A stretch of DNA of 20,490 bases from Clostridiales bacterium UBA1316 (GTDB lineage Bacteria > Bacillota > Clostridia > Oscillospirales > Oscillospiraceae): NCBI GenBank assembly GCA_002307055.1, contig DBTM01000021.1, positions 1-20,490 on the forward strand, written 5' to 3'. Shown here piece after piece: positions 7,673 to 15,296 of the stretch (positions are counted from its first letter, which is position 1; each line of letters begins with the position of its first letter). The notes under the pieces are model-generated. The model was not told where the DNA came from and made no database searches. It saw nothing but the letters and a program-made list of their open reading frames with translations. Both the position numbers and the translations under genes were made by a program.

Positions 7673-8455
7673 ATGAAGCTTAAAGATTTTGCGAATCATA
7701 ATATGCCAGTAATTCTGTCAGAATTAAAAAAAGATTTAATGTCCGAACCATGGGGAGCAAATTATAAAATACTTAGTACATACATAAATGTTAACTTCGA
7801 GATTGCGTATTCCGAAAACAAGATTTATGAAGATGATACAAATAATATAGCTTTCTGGAAAGCGGGAAATTTGGTTAGTATTGCCGGAGACCCTCTGTGG
7901 TTTGTATATGAATTGAATCAACGTGGGCAACAAAAATGGAACTTTCAAAGAACCTATTATGGAAGTTCGCTTCCTGTTGTTGTTAGTAACAAAACAATAG
8001 ATGATTTTCAAATTCAATATAATGTTCCAGTATTCCATTCCTCATGGCAGTTTACTTTAGAGCCAGATACTGTTGAGCATATAATGTCAGAAAACAAGGA
8101 AAGACTAGTTCGTGTGTTTGGTGAAGATTTATCAAAAAATGGACATATGTTATTCAGAACAATCTTAGGTGAATTAGAACTTCAGAAGAAGAGAAGTGAC
8201 GTCATGGCTCAGTGGTATTATAGTAAATATCAGTTTCTTATGCCTTTGTATCTCAATAATCCAGACGAGGTCAGCTTAACCGCTACTCTTGAACCTATAG
8301 ATGACGTTAAAAGATATAAGGTGCGAACATTATTATATCCTGAGTATGCATATCCACATATACGTTCAGTTGTTAAAAATCGCTCTGCGATTACAGGATG
8401 GATGAATATTGCTGATGTGGATTTAAATAATTTAGATTTCTCTCAAACAGAGTAA
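7673..8455 (+). CDS. DUF3825-like protein (cargo)
   Basis: This 260-residue soluble protein has its ATG at 7673 after a GGAGGA site. The central and C-terminal parts resemble DUF3825: an N-terminal block with NIAFWKAGNLVSIAGDPLWFVYE, an HIMSENKERLVRVFG helix, and a final block LYLNNPDEVSLTATLEP ... YKVRTLLYPEYAYPHIRSVV. DUF3825 proteins are often linked to OST-HTH/RNA-associated modules; the biochemical role is not known. The gene is AT-rich like the frameshifted gene before it, from which it is separated by 260 nt of non-coding DNA, and a terminator follows it. The two together form an inserted accessory pair between VirB4 and the NlpC/P60 gene. The family call is by pattern and moderately sure. 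Confidence 0.6.
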   Translation: MKLKDFANHNMPVILSELKKDLMSEPWGANYKILSTYINVNFEIAYSENKIYEDDTNNIAFWKAGNLVSIAGDPLWFVYELNQRGQQKWNFQRTYYGSSLPVVVSNKTIDDFQIQYNVPVFHSSWQFTLEPDTVEHIMSENKERLVRVFGEDLSKNGHMLFRTILGELELQKKRSDVMAQWYYSKYQFLMPLYLNNPDEVSLTATLEPIDDVKRYKVRTLLYPEYAYPHIRSVVKNRSAITGWMNIADVDLNNLDFSQTE

Positions 8456-8492
8456 GCTCAGTGTAAGCCTATATTTCCCCAATCTATATTCC

Positions 8493-8518
8493 AGCGCCCG
8501 TAACAGGGCGCTTTTTTT
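8493..8518 (+). terminator. Intrinsic terminator after the DUF3825-like gene
   Basis: AGCGCCC (8493-8499) pairs with GGGCGCT (8506-8512) around a 6-nt loop, followed by seven Ts (8512-8518). It closes the AT-rich cargo unit 9 nt before the ribosome binding site of the next transfer gene. Confidence 0.88.
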
Positions 8519-8540
8519 ATGCAAAAAAGGAGGCGAGATC

Positions 8541-10559
8541 TTGCCCGAACCAAGAGAAAAACCAAGAATGGAGAAACCGAAGACCAGAAATCCGTCCGTA
8601 TTGTCCCCAAAACAGGCGGCGCGGGTGCTCACATCAAATTACCAACGCCATATTGAACAGCGCGTACCCGGAGAGGAAAACGAAACCGAATATGCCACCG
8701 AACAGGTCGAGAGCACGGCAAGGCGCACAGCGAAGAAGTTGGCTGACGGTATCTCCCGTTTCCCTGACAGAAAGCGAAAAGTACAAGCAAACCAGAAGCC
8801 CCGTGCCGGTCAGGATGGGCAGTCGCCCGGCAACGGCAGCACGGAACCAGCAAAAGCGCAAGAACAGCCGAACGCATCAACGGAACGGCCTGTCACAGAA
8901 GCCGGACGGCAAGGCTCCGCCGAGCAGGTTCCCACCAAGTCCCAGAGGGAGCGAAATGCACAACGGCAACTCAGGGGCCGAAAAGATGCACTCAAGGAGA
9001 AATCTAATTCCCGCCAGCAGGACGGTTCGGAGCCGTCCGCCATTGCCGATCCGCCCGGAGCACAATCCGTCCGATCAAAGGATGGACTGTGCTCTAATCA
9101 ATTAGCTCCCAAAAACACCGCCACAGCAAAGCGGCCCTCTGCGGCAAAAGGCGCATGGCAGGCGACATATTCTCCCCCTTCCGTCAGCCCGAACGAGGCA
9201 ACGCCAAGAGAACGCCCCCGTGTCACCGCGTCAACACTGAAAACCCGTGAAAACGTCAAAACGGCGGCAAAGGCATCCGACAGAGCTAATTTTTCTGAAA
9301 AAAAGCTTCGCCGGTCTAAGTCTGCCGCGCAGGCCCTCCGCAGAACACGGCAAAATAAACAACGGCAAATAACCCAGCGCATGGTTAAACAGACCCGCAA
9401 GACCGCCAAGTCGGCGGCGGTTCTGATAAAAAAGGCGGCAGTTGCCGTTACAAAAGCCGTGGTAAAGATGTATGGCTCTCTTGTGGGCATGACTGGGGGC
9501 GCTCTGTTGCTGATTGTACTAGTCATTGTGTTTGTCGTTGCGGCGATTGGTAACTCGCCATTTGGGATATTTTTCGCTGCGGAGCGTAGCGCGCCCAATG
9601 CCGTTTCCGTCTCTGAGGCCGTGTCAACGGTCAATATGGCGTATAACGCGAAACTGGAGGAATTGCAGTCGGGCGGCTACGACAGCATTCAAATTGAAGG
9701 GCAGGCGGCGGACTGGCCCGAGGTTCTGGCCGTGTTCGCCGCCTGCACCGCCGGGGCCGAGGACGGCGTGGACGTGGTTACGCTGGATACCGACCGGGTG
9801 AAGCGGCTGACGAATATTTTTTGGGGTATGACCGCTATCACGACGGAGGTTGAAGCCATTGACCATCGGGGAAACGGTGAAGACGATCCCGGTTGGACGG
9901 AACACATCCTACATATCACAATTACGGCTAAGACCGCCGATGATATGCGGACACAGTATAGCTTCACAAAGTATCAGAACAACGTATTGGACGAGCTGCT
10001 GTCTCAGCGGGACGCGCTGGCAACGTTGGCCGGAAGTCTGACCATCACCAATGAGGATGTCTCGAATGTGCTGAATGCCCTGCCGAAAGATCTGTCCACA
10101 GAGCGACAGGAGACTGTGAAAACCGCGCTCTCACTTGTCGGAAAGGTCAATTACTTCTGGGGCGGTAAGAGCAGTGTCATCGGCTGGGACAGCCGGTGGG
10201 GAACGTTACAACAAGTCACGGCGGCGGGCAGCCCTACCACCGGCACCTATCGTCCATACGGCCTTGACTGTTCTGGCTATATTGATTGGATATTCAACAA
10301 CAGCTTGGGGTATGTGATCGGCCACGGCGGTGGCGTTGCCATGCAGCATTCCTATTGCAAGGATATTTCATGGGACGAAGCTCAGCCCGGAGACCTTGCC
10401 TTTTATCCGGACGATAGCCACGTCGGAATTGTAGTAGGCCGAAGCGATACGGGCGGAATACTGGTGGCACATTGCTCCAGTGGACACAACAACGTGGTCA
10501 TAACCGATTGCGCCGCCAGCGGATTTACCGCCATTGGAAGACCTGACATATTTTATTGA
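8541..10559 (+). CDS. Membrane-anchored NlpC/P60 peptidoglycan hydrolase of the transfer system
   Basis: This 672-residue wall hydrolase would open peptidoglycan for the conjugation channel. The N-terminal 270 residues are very rich in Lys, Arg, Gln, Ser and Pro and look disordered and cytosolic. A single membrane helix lies near 318-338. An extracellular linker domain (about 350-520) precedes the C-terminal NlpC/P60 domain. The catalytic Cys is C577 in GLDCSGYIDW and the catalytic His is H627 in SHVGIVVG, with a further His in AHCSSGHN. The start is TTG at 8541, with AAGGAGG seven bases upstream. In Tn1549-like elements such a gene normally follows VirB4 directly; here 2.1 kb of cargo separates them. 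Catalytic residues are intact. Confidence 0.88.
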   Translation: MPEPREKPRMEKPKTRNPSVLSPKQAARVLTSNYQRHIEQRVPGEENETEYATEQVESTARRTAKKLADGISRFPDRKRKVQANQKPRAGQDGQSPGNGSTEPAKAQEQPNASTERPVTEAGRQGSAEQVPTKSQRERNAQRQLRGRKDALKEKSNSRQQDGSEPSAIADPPGAQSVRSKDGLCSNQLAPKNTATAKRPSAAKGAWQATYSPPSVSPNEATPRERPRVTASTLKTRENVKTAAKASDRANFSEKKLRRSKSAAQALRRTRQNKQRQITQRMVKQTRKTAKSAAVLIKKAAVAVTKAVVKMYGSLVGMTGGALLLIVLVIVFVVAAIGNSPFGIFFAAERSAPNAVSVSEAVSTVNMAYNAKLEELQSGGYDSIQIEGQAADWPEVLAVFAACTAGAEDGVDVVTLDTDRVKRLTNIFWGMTAITTEVEAIDHRGNGEDDPGWTEHILHITITAKTADDMRTQYSFTKYQNNVLDELLSQRDALATLAGSLTITNEDVSNVLNALPKDLSTERQETVKTALSLVGKVNYFWGGKSSVIGWDSRWGTLQQVTAAGSPTTGTYRPYGLDCSGYIDWIFNNSLGYVIGHGGGVAMQHSYCKDISWDEAQPGDLAFYPDDSHVGIVVGRSDTGGILVAHCSSGHNNVVITDCAASGFTAIGRPDIFY

Positions 10560-10574
10560 GCCTCACGTCGATTT

Positions 10575-10593
10575 GCGTCTCAGTTTGAGACAT
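10575..10593. repeat. Palindrome copy 3 (GTCTCA-GTT-TGAGAC)
   Basis: The core GTCTCAGTTTGAGAC (10577-10591) forms a 6-bp stem. The left flank keeps the family's GC but the right flank is AT, so the arms are unequal. It begins 15 nt after the hydrolase stop. It is one of four dispersed copies (1619, 6385, 10575, 16430). Confidence 0.65.
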
Positions 10594-10602
10594 ATTATAA
10601 AT

Positions 10603-10641
10603 GCTGCTTGATACCGTCATTTTCAGGCGGTATCGAGCAGC
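10603..10641 (+). terminator. Hairpin after the NlpC/P60 gene
   Basis: GCTGCTTGATACCG (10603-10616) pairs with CGGTATCGAGCAGC (10628-10641) with one G-T wobble, around an 11-nt loop. No strong T-run follows, so it is either a weak terminator or a 3'-end stabiliser. The next 150 nt are AT-rich with no gene visible. Confidence 0.55.
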
Positions 10642-10793
10642 AGATGATGAAAATTCCTATATTATACATTTTATAGATCGACAATATCCTAAACACCTTA
10701 TTTGTTGTACCTTAATAGAGTCAAGCTAGTTAACAAAATGTATTAGTACTTTTATTAATAATGAGATGATTAATTATGGTGACATACTACATC

Positions 10794-11387
10794 TCATTTA
10801 ATATCATTGGTTTTCTCTAAAAAATCTACTATTTCTTTCAGAGCAGATTCGTTTTCCTTAACAAAGGCTTCTGAGGAAGGGTTTGTAGCTGCTGTCGAAA
10901 TAAGCTGCAAATGTATAAGCACATTTCTATAGGAAAGAATCGAATTGAAATCATCTGTATTACCTTCTTCATTGGGCTTAAAATATAATAAGTTATTACC
11001 TTGATCGACATCGGTATATATCCATCCGGTAATTAGTTTGTAACTGTTTTTTTCATCTTCGTATGTTAAAAAGTATTGTGTTGAATCCTTAAAATCATTA
11101 TTCAATGATAAATATTTCTTTTTTCCGAATGACATATCCCCATTTACTATAATAATCGAAGGATTTTTAAGTGTTGAGGAAGTAAGTTTCATTGGAATAC
11201 TTGTAAAACTCATATTATCTTTAACACTGGAGAGTAATTCCATATATTTGTCGTATGAAAGCTTATCTTCTTGTTTGCTTGTTACACTTGAAGATATCGT
11301 ACTATCAGATGTCTTATTAGTATTACTGCATCCGGTAGCATTAATAAAAGTAATTAGTATCATTAATAAAATTGCGGTTTTTTTCAC
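10794..11387 (-). CDS. Putative lipoprotein of unknown function
   Basis: This 197-residue exported protein has a GTG start at 11387 with GGAGGG eight bases upstream. A longer reading from 11459 lacks a ribosome binding site. The N-terminus VKKTAILLMILITFINATGC is a lipoprotein signal with Cys20 as the lipidation site; the lipobox (ATGC) is a slightly weak match. The next 25 residues are Ser/Thr/Asn-rich, as in surface linkers. The mature part is polar with alternating strands and helices and has no motif I recognise. It is AT-rich cargo, transcribed away from the transfer genes, and the last gene of the minus-strand block. It could be a companion or immunity-type protein for the secreted protein upstream, but that is only inferred from position. 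Confidence 0.68.
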   Translation of the reverse strand: MKKTAILLMILITFINATGCSNTNKTSDSTISSSVTSKQEDKLSYDKYMELLSSVKDNMSFTSIPMKLTSSTLKNPSIIIVNGDMSFGKKKYLSLNNDFKDSTQYFLTYEDEKNSYKLITGWIYTDVDQGNNLLYFKPNEEGNTDDFNSILSYRNVLIHLQLISTAATNPSSEAFVKENESALKEIVDFLEKTNDIK

Positions 11388-11471
11388 AGCGGCATCCCTC
11401 CAAAATTGAATATTGCTTTTCACAGCTGAGCTTGTTAATAAACGGCTTGTTGTAAACAATATATTAAATCC

Positions 11472-11500
11472 ATACTATACCATCATACTAATTTTTACAA
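11472..11500 (-). promoter_or_regulatory. Possible promoter of the lipoprotein gene
   Basis: On the minus strand, TTGTAA (11495-11500) is followed after 17 bp by TAGTAT (11472-11477). An overlapping alternative TATAGT (11474-11479) has an extended TGn. It lies about 85 nt before the GTG start. Confidence 0.4.
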
Positions 11501-11656
11501 CATTACCATATTAGCACTATTCGCCATGCGGCGCGTTGATGATTAGTTAAGTCTTTTATTTATATTGCATTTAAGTTGTCGGTATTCAACTAGTAAGTGA
11601 AACACGAGTGAATGCTGTTAAGCAATACTCCAGTAAGATATATAGTCTCCTTTAAT

Positions 11657-11700
11657 AGCACTAATGAAATGATCTTAATATTGATCATTTCATTAGTGCT
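11657..11700. terminator. 18-bp perfect inverted repeat between the lipoprotein and secreted-protein genes
   Basis: Bases 11657-11674 pair perfectly with 11683-11700 around the 8-nt loop TTAATATT. It lies 19 nt beyond the stop of the minus-strand secreted protein gene, where a terminator is expected, but it has no clear T-run on that strand. It could also be a bidirectional RNA stabiliser or a protein site. The remainder of 11460-11656 shows no gene. Confidence 0.55.
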
Positions 11701-11719
11701 TAACTATAAAATCCGTGCC

Positions 11720-12490
11720 TTATGCAGTTGTTGAAGTAAAGTTTAGAACATAGACACTGGAATTTGAGAGGGGCGACCATCCGCCCTGATATGACGTAAC
11801 GGTACTCCCTGTTGCTATAAATGTTCCAGTGTACATGTTATAGTAATACTCTTTAAATTGGGCGCTTCCATATGAATATCCGCCAGGTAGCCAAGCATAA
11901 ATATAGCCTGTTTTTCCGGCTGGTACTGAAATAGAGTATAAAATCGAGGTACTTGTAGAAGTCGTGTTACTACTTGCATATGTTAATCCCAACGTTGAGG
12001 TTAGCGATGCTAAATAATTAGTTTTTAGTCCTGCTGTTGCACTAATCTGCGCTGTTACTGACCATGACGAAGTAGCGCTTGAAGCTTGTGAATAGCTTAA
12101 AGTTGCCGCACTGGACGTTCCATTATAAGCTTGCGTTTGCCCTACTGCAAAATGATATGCGCTGCTACTGTAACTTGTCTGCGAATAGCTACCAGAGACA
12201 TATTCATAATAGTATGTATTATCACTGCTCCACCAGTCATTTGAGCTGGCTGCTTTGTCAATTTGCTCTTGTGTAATAATATTATTACCAGTGAATGGAG
12301 AGGTAGTCAAAGCAGTTGTATTTCCTGCGGAATCGGTTTTCGTACCCGCAAAACCCGGGATTACATCTTGTGTAATTTCGCCCCTGGACCATGTCCCGAC
12401 CAAGACATTATCATCAGCGGCATAAGCCGGTAGGCATAGACTTAATGCCATTGCCATAACAGCAAGGATTGATACAATTTTTTTCGTCAT
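11720..12490 (-). CDS. Secreted Ser/Thr-rich beta protein, possible aerolysin-like fold
   Basis: This 256-residue exported protein has a clean signal peptide (MTKKIVSILAVMAMALSLCL..., cleavage likely after PAYA at about residue 24). The mature part is rich in Ser, Thr, Tyr and Gly with little charge. Residues about 140-200 alternate polar and small residues (SWSVTAQISATAGLKTNYLA, then SSNTTSTSTSILYSISVPAG). This is like the amphipathic beta-hairpin and following strand of aerolysin/ETX-MTX2 pore-formers, followed by GYIYAWLPGGYSYG. That likeness is a pattern judgement, not a confirmed homology; a host-surface adhesin or an antibacterial toxin are alternatives. AAAGGTG precedes the ATG. It lies downstream of the ECF sigma operon but beyond that operon's terminator, so it needs its own promoter, possibly the sigma factor's target. 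Confidence 0.6.
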   Translation of the reverse strand: MTKKIVSILAVMAMALSLCLPAYAADDNVLVGTWSRGEITQDVIPGFAGTKTDSAGNTTALTTSPFTGNNIITQEQIDKAASSNDWWSSDNTYYYEYVSGSYSQTSYSSSAYHFAVGQTQAYNGTSSAATLSYSQASSATSSWSVTAQISATAGLKTNYLASLTSTLGLTYASSNTTSTSTSILYSISVPAGKTGYIYAWLPGGYSYGSAQFKEYYYNMYTGTFIATGSTVTSYQGGWSPLSNSSVYVLNFTSTTA

Positions 12491-12732
12491 AGTAGTTCAC
12501 CTTTCTCTAAATAATTAATAGTATTCTGCTACTCGTGTAACTTTTGACTCGTTAATAAAGCTATCCCATTGGAATCGCCCCTTTCTCAGTTTGTTCACCA
12601 TGATTTTGTATATTAAGCACATGTTTAATTTGTGCTTTCATCTGTATATGTCATGAATTGGTCAAAAAGGGACATACTTTCAATTATTATTTTTACCTTC
12701 ACTAAGATCCGGTGGTTTACTTTGTCACAGGC

Positions 12733-12769
12733 AAAAGAGCCAGTGCTACCGTGAAGCACTGGCTCTTTT
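12733..12769 (-). terminator. Terminator of the ECF sigma operon
   Basis: A perfect 15-bp stem pairs 12733-12747 with 12755-12769 around a 7-nt loop. On the minus strand the stem ends in TTTT. It lies 17 nt after the stop of the 143-residue secreted protein gene. The space from here to 12490 (about 240 nt) has no gene and should contain the promoter of the next secreted protein. Confidence 0.85.
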
Positions 12770-12786
12770 CGAATAGTTTTCTTTTT

Positions 12787-13218
12787 TTATTTTGCAACAA
12801 CTGTACTGGTCAATATTTCTCTCGAATCTCCGCTGCCATTTTTGCCCGCCCAAACCGTGATATAAGCTCTGTATGAATAACCGGCTGTTCCAGAATAGCT
12901 CACGCTTGAACCATAAGTGTAATTATTATATGCAAGTAAATTGGAATAGTCATTATGACTATAGGTTTGAACAGTCGTCCATGTGGAAGACCCGGCGGGA
13001 CATTGCTGAAGCCGAATACTTAAAACACCGATTTCATCCATTGTTCCTGTACCTTCAACGTCAAAATATATTGCTATATTTCCGCTGCCTTCAGGCCATA
13101 TATAAGCGTCATAACTGGATAGATACAAACTGGCTTGGATTGCGGCGCTGGCTGATGGGGCAAGACAAATAGTAATGGCGAAAACAATGCCTAGAAAGCT
13201 AATGAATTTTTTTTTCAT
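12787..13218 (-). CDS. Small secreted protein, last gene of the ECF sigma operon
   Basis: This 143-residue exported protein has a signal peptide MKKKFISFLGIVFAITICLA with cleavage near SASA-AI (about residue 25). The mature part is beta-rich: an ASLYLSSYDAYIWPEGSGN start, an Ile/Leu-alternating core (GVLSIRLQQC), and a Tyr/Ser-rich end with AGYSYRAYITVWAGKNGSGD. I do not recognise a named family; the layout suggests a small immunoglobulin-like or beta-sandwich secreted protein. Its ATG lies one base after the anti-sigma stop (TAA-C-ATG), with a GAAAGGA site inside the end of that gene, so the two are translationally linked. It is co-transcribed with the sigma factor and anti-sigma genes and may be an effector or envelope-stress sensor of that system. 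Confidence 0.68.
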   Translation of the reverse strand: MKKKFISFLGIVFAITICLAPSASAAIQASLYLSSYDAYIWPEGSGNIAIYFDVEGTGTMDEIGVLSIRLQQCPAGSSTWTTVQTYSHNDYSNLLAYNNYTYGSSVSYSGTAGYSYRAYITVWAGKNGSGDSREILTSTVVAK

Positions 13219-13219
13219 G

Positions 13220-14137
13220 TTATTTCCTTTCGTATATAGACTTTATCATCTTTTCTGCTTCGTTCAGTGTAAATGAACCTGTAATTGAACACTCGCAGTT
13301 CCCTGTTTGCCACACAATATTTGTTTGGCCCATATTAGAGATTATAAAATGCTCAATTCTATCAACGGTATACTCTGTGACATTATCGCCGTCCTTTTCG
13401 TATGTTCGGGTTGATGGCTGGTTAAGTAAAATGGCTTTAAGTAAAATCTCATTCTTCGCGTCTTCGTATTTCGCGTTTATGATTGTTTGCGCTGGCGTCT
13501 CATTAACATGAATATTCTCAAGTGAATATCCTTCAGGCAACCATGTGGGGGCTATTTTTGCAGTTACTTTATAGTTATCAAGGGCGTCTTGTAAATTCTT
13601 ATATTCAGAATTTTTATCACTTGCTACTTGCACTACCTGTGCATTTGTTGTTGTGTTTGAAAATCCGAATGTATCCTTTGTCCATTTAGCAACAGCACCC
13701 CACAAATCAAACCCAAAGGCACTTGCGGTCACAGTACTTGCCATCAGCAGCACAATTGCTGCTGCGGTCACACATGCAACACGCATTAGTCGGCGATGCT
13801 TTCTTGGTGACATAGCAGGTTTAACATTGGATGCTTTTTTGATGCCTGTCTGATTTTCTATATCATCAAAGTCATAAAGAGACTTTTCATCCTCGGAATA
13901 GGGCAAATAATCCTTGCTAAATGACGCCCATGCGTCATTAATATCGGTAATCTTTCTGGTTGGATGTTCCTTTTCCCGTTTTGCAATCACCTCCATAATA
14001 TATAAAATTGCATCCGTGTCAGATTCTTCTCCACTAGGCAACTGAGAATCAGCACGGAGAATACCTTCCAACATTTCTGTGTTCATGTTGTCGAATTTCG
14101 AATAATCCGGATGTTTGTTTCCGCTGGATTCAGGCAT
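13220..14137 (-). CDS. Membrane anti-sigma-like protein with DUF4367-type C-terminus
   Basis: This 305-residue protein probably holds the ECF sigma factor encoded just upstream. The cytosolic N-terminal part (about 1-130) is acidic and helical. One membrane helix lies near 140-160 (VACVTAAAIVLLMASTVTAS). The outer domain has TWLPEGYSLENIHVNET and ends with a segment resembling DUF4367 (TNIVWQTGNCECSITGSFTL ... MIKSIYERK). The ATG at 14137 is preferred to a TTG 19 codons earlier because AAGAAGGGGG lies 8 nt upstream. It follows the sigma gene by 59 nt and is joined to the next gene by a one-base gap. Assignment to anti-sigma function rests on neighbourhood and topology. Confidence 0.75.
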   Translation of the reverse strand: MPESSGNKHPDYSKFDNMNTEMLEGILRADSQLPSGEESDTDAILYIMEVIAKREKEHPTRKITDINDAWASFSKDYLPYSEDEKSLYDFDDIENQTGIKKASNVKPAMSPRKHRRLMRVACVTAAAIVLLMASTVTASAFGFDLWGAVAKWTKDTFGFSNTTTNAQVVQVASDKNSEYKNLQDALDNYKVTAKIAPTWLPEGYSLENIHVNETPAQTIINAKYEDAKNEILLKAILLNQPSTRTYEKDGDNVTEYTVDRIEHFIISNMGQTNIVWQTGNCECSITGSFTLNEAEKMIKSIYERK

Positions 14138-14196
14138 CAAAGCAACCCCCTTCTTTTGGTATATGTATTCATCTACGGTTTTGGGGACACCCAAAG

Positions 14197-14694
14197 CTAA
14201 AATTTTTCTTCAAGACGTTTTTTTAACTTCTTTTTTGCACGCTGCACTCGTTTTTTACAAGCCTCAACGGATATTCCAAGTTCCTGTGCCGCCTCAAGCA
14301 TTGAATAATCATTTAAAGCTATCTTTTTCAGCAGCTTATAGTCTTCATTGTCAGTTAAGTCCGAGTATATGAAATCAACGTCAGGGGCAACTGCTTCCCC
14401 AGAAATCACGTTTTCATCAAAGTCCAAGGAAGAAACTACAATGCTATTGAGATATGCTCGACTGCGAATTGCGTTACTAATAACGTTTTTTAATGTGTTT
14501 AATAACCACCCCTTTGGATTCGGGCTGGATAAAAAACTGTCAGCTTTAGCACAAGCGATTCTGAATGTGTCCTGAACGGCTTCTTCAGCCAGTGAGCGGT
14601 CATTCAGTGCGCTTCGAGCATAAGCCGACAGGGGATAGTACATTTCTTTATATAATTCTTCAACTGCGCGACGCTGGTTATCATTAAGCCACAT
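14197..14694 (-). CDS. ECF-type RNA polymerase sigma factor
   Basis: This 165-residue extracytoplasmic-function sigma factor directs RNA polymerase to its own promoter set. Region 2 is seen around YPLSAYARSALNDRSLAEEA followed by VQDTFRIACAKAD and PKGWLLNTLKNV, with the DNA-melting and -10 recognition helices. Region 4 is the helix-turn-helix DYSMLEAAQELGISVEACKK followed by RVQRAKKKLKKRL. Length is normal. It is the first gene of a three-gene operon with the anti-sigma candidate and a secreted protein, read from a standard sigma-A promoter (14787-14815). It is AT-rich cargo relative to the transfer genes. Confidence 0.9.
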   Translation of the reverse strand: MWLNDNQRRAVEELYKEMYYPLSAYARSALNDRSLAEEAVQDTFRIACAKADSFLSSPNPKGWLLNTLKNVISNAIRSRAYLNSIVVSSLDFDENVISGEAVAPDVDFIYSDLTDNEDYKLLKKIALNDYSMLEAAQELGISVEACKKRVQRAKKKLKKRLEEKF

Positions 14695-14786
14695 CTTTTC
14701 ACCGCCCTATATTAGCTACTATTTTTATTTTCGTCACCATAATTTAAAAATTTAGGCATATACATCCAATTATTTGTCCTATGGTA

Positions 14787-14815
14787 ATTATAAAAGATTA
14801 TGGGGTACTGTTCAA
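14787..14815 (-). promoter_or_regulatory. Sigma-A promoter of the ECF sigma operon
   Basis: On the minus strand TTGAAC (14810-14815) and TATAAT (14787-14792) are separated by exactly 17 bp. The leader to the ATG is about 85 nt. The -10 is perfect, so basal expression should not need the ECF factor itself. Confidence 0.75.
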
Positions 14816-14964
14816 GAGCACCTTCATATTCTTACTTGATTTTTTAAAACAGAATATTTCTTTACCTTGTCCCTGATACCCATTCTCATTACATAATAAA
14901 ATATAACGGATTGTCGGAAAACACATAATTACGGCAATTTCGGGAAAAAGTTAAAAACTAAATA

Positions 14965-15057
14965 TCGGACGAAAAGGGCAAAACTGTTAAAAAGCAGCGA
15001 CGCAAAGCCAAGGATCTAAGGCGCTATTTTGTGGTGCTATGACAGCCTGGTTACCGA
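14965..15057 (+). ncRNA. Cyclic-di-GMP-I (GEMM-I) riboswitch aptamer
   Basis: The class I c-di-GMP riboswitch landmarks appear in order: GGGCAAAAC (14976-14984), a short P2 stem (CTG 14984-14986 / CAG 14995-14997), the invariant GACGCAAAGCC (14999-15009), a CTAAGG element, a P3 arm closed by AGGC/GCCT, then ATGACAGCCTGGTTACCGA ending at 15057. The weak closing pair TCGG/CCGA (14965/15054) forms P1. It would bind cyclic-di-GMP and change the folding of downstream RNA. Two terminators and a small ORF follow on the same strand. No good -35/-10 pair was identified upstream. Confidence 0.88.
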
Positions 15058-15081
15058 ATTGATTTCACAAGCAATATAACT

Positions 15082-15107
15082 CTGCCCATTTGAGCAGGTT
15101 TTTTTTT
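15082..15107 (+). terminator. Riboswitch-linked terminator 1
   Basis: CTGC (15082-15085) pairs with GCAG (15094-15097) with an inner mismatch and C-G pair, followed by nine Ts (15099-15107). An alternative TGAGCA/TGCTCA stem (15091-15096 with 15107-15112) spans the T-run and could compete. It lies 25 nt after the aptamer, the expected place for an expression platform. Confidence 0.65.
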
Positions 15108-15120
15108 GCTCAGAATCATT

Positions 15121-15157
15121 CCAGAAAGCTATGATTCAAGCTATCTGGAGCTTTTTT
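15121..15157 (+). terminator. Riboswitch-linked terminator 2
   Basis: CCAGA-a-AGCT (15121-15130) pairs with AGCT-a-TCTGG (15139-15148), one A-A mismatch inside, then six Ts (15152-15157). A rival stem GAATCAT/ATGATTC (15113-15119 with 15131-15137) uses part of it, so two folds exclude each other. Confidence 0.7.
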
Positions 15158-15195
15158 CATTTTGCCTGCTTTATGAAGGAGTGCAAAATGAAAAA
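15153..15195 (+). promoter_or_regulatory. Hairpin presenting a Shine-Dalgarno in its loop
   Basis: Bases 15153-15165 pair perfectly (13 bp) with 15183-15195 around a 17-nt loop that contains GAAGGAG. The ATG of the 13-codon ORF (15188-15190) lies in the right arm. The left arm includes the T-run of terminator 2, so termination and translation of the small ORF appear linked. Confidence 0.6.
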
Positions 15196-15229
15196 TTATC
15201 ATTCAAATGTTTTGAGAGGCTCGAAATAA
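15188..15229 (+). CDS. Possible 13-residue peptide downstream of the c-di-GMP riboswitch
   Basis: ATG at 15188 with GAAGGAG (15176-15182) upstream reads MKNYHSNVLRGSK and stops at TAA 15227-15229. It is too short to prove coding by sequence alone. Support is the good ribosome binding site, its place just after the riboswitch and two terminators, and a third terminator (15297-15336) that closes the unit before the next gene. It might be a leader or signalling peptide, or the hairpin may matter and the ORF be chance. Function unknown. Confidence 0.35.
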   Translation: MKNYHSNVLRGSK

Positions 15230-15296
15230 AGAGACTTTTTACTTCCTTATCAACATTCAATATACAAATCATATAACCGATATTTCGGACAAAATT

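Noticed and set aside
7166..7699. 177-codon minus-strand frame over the cargo gap
   Set aside because: It overlaps the 3' end of the zinc-ribbon gene and the leader of the DUF3825-like gene, and its composition looks like an antisense reading.
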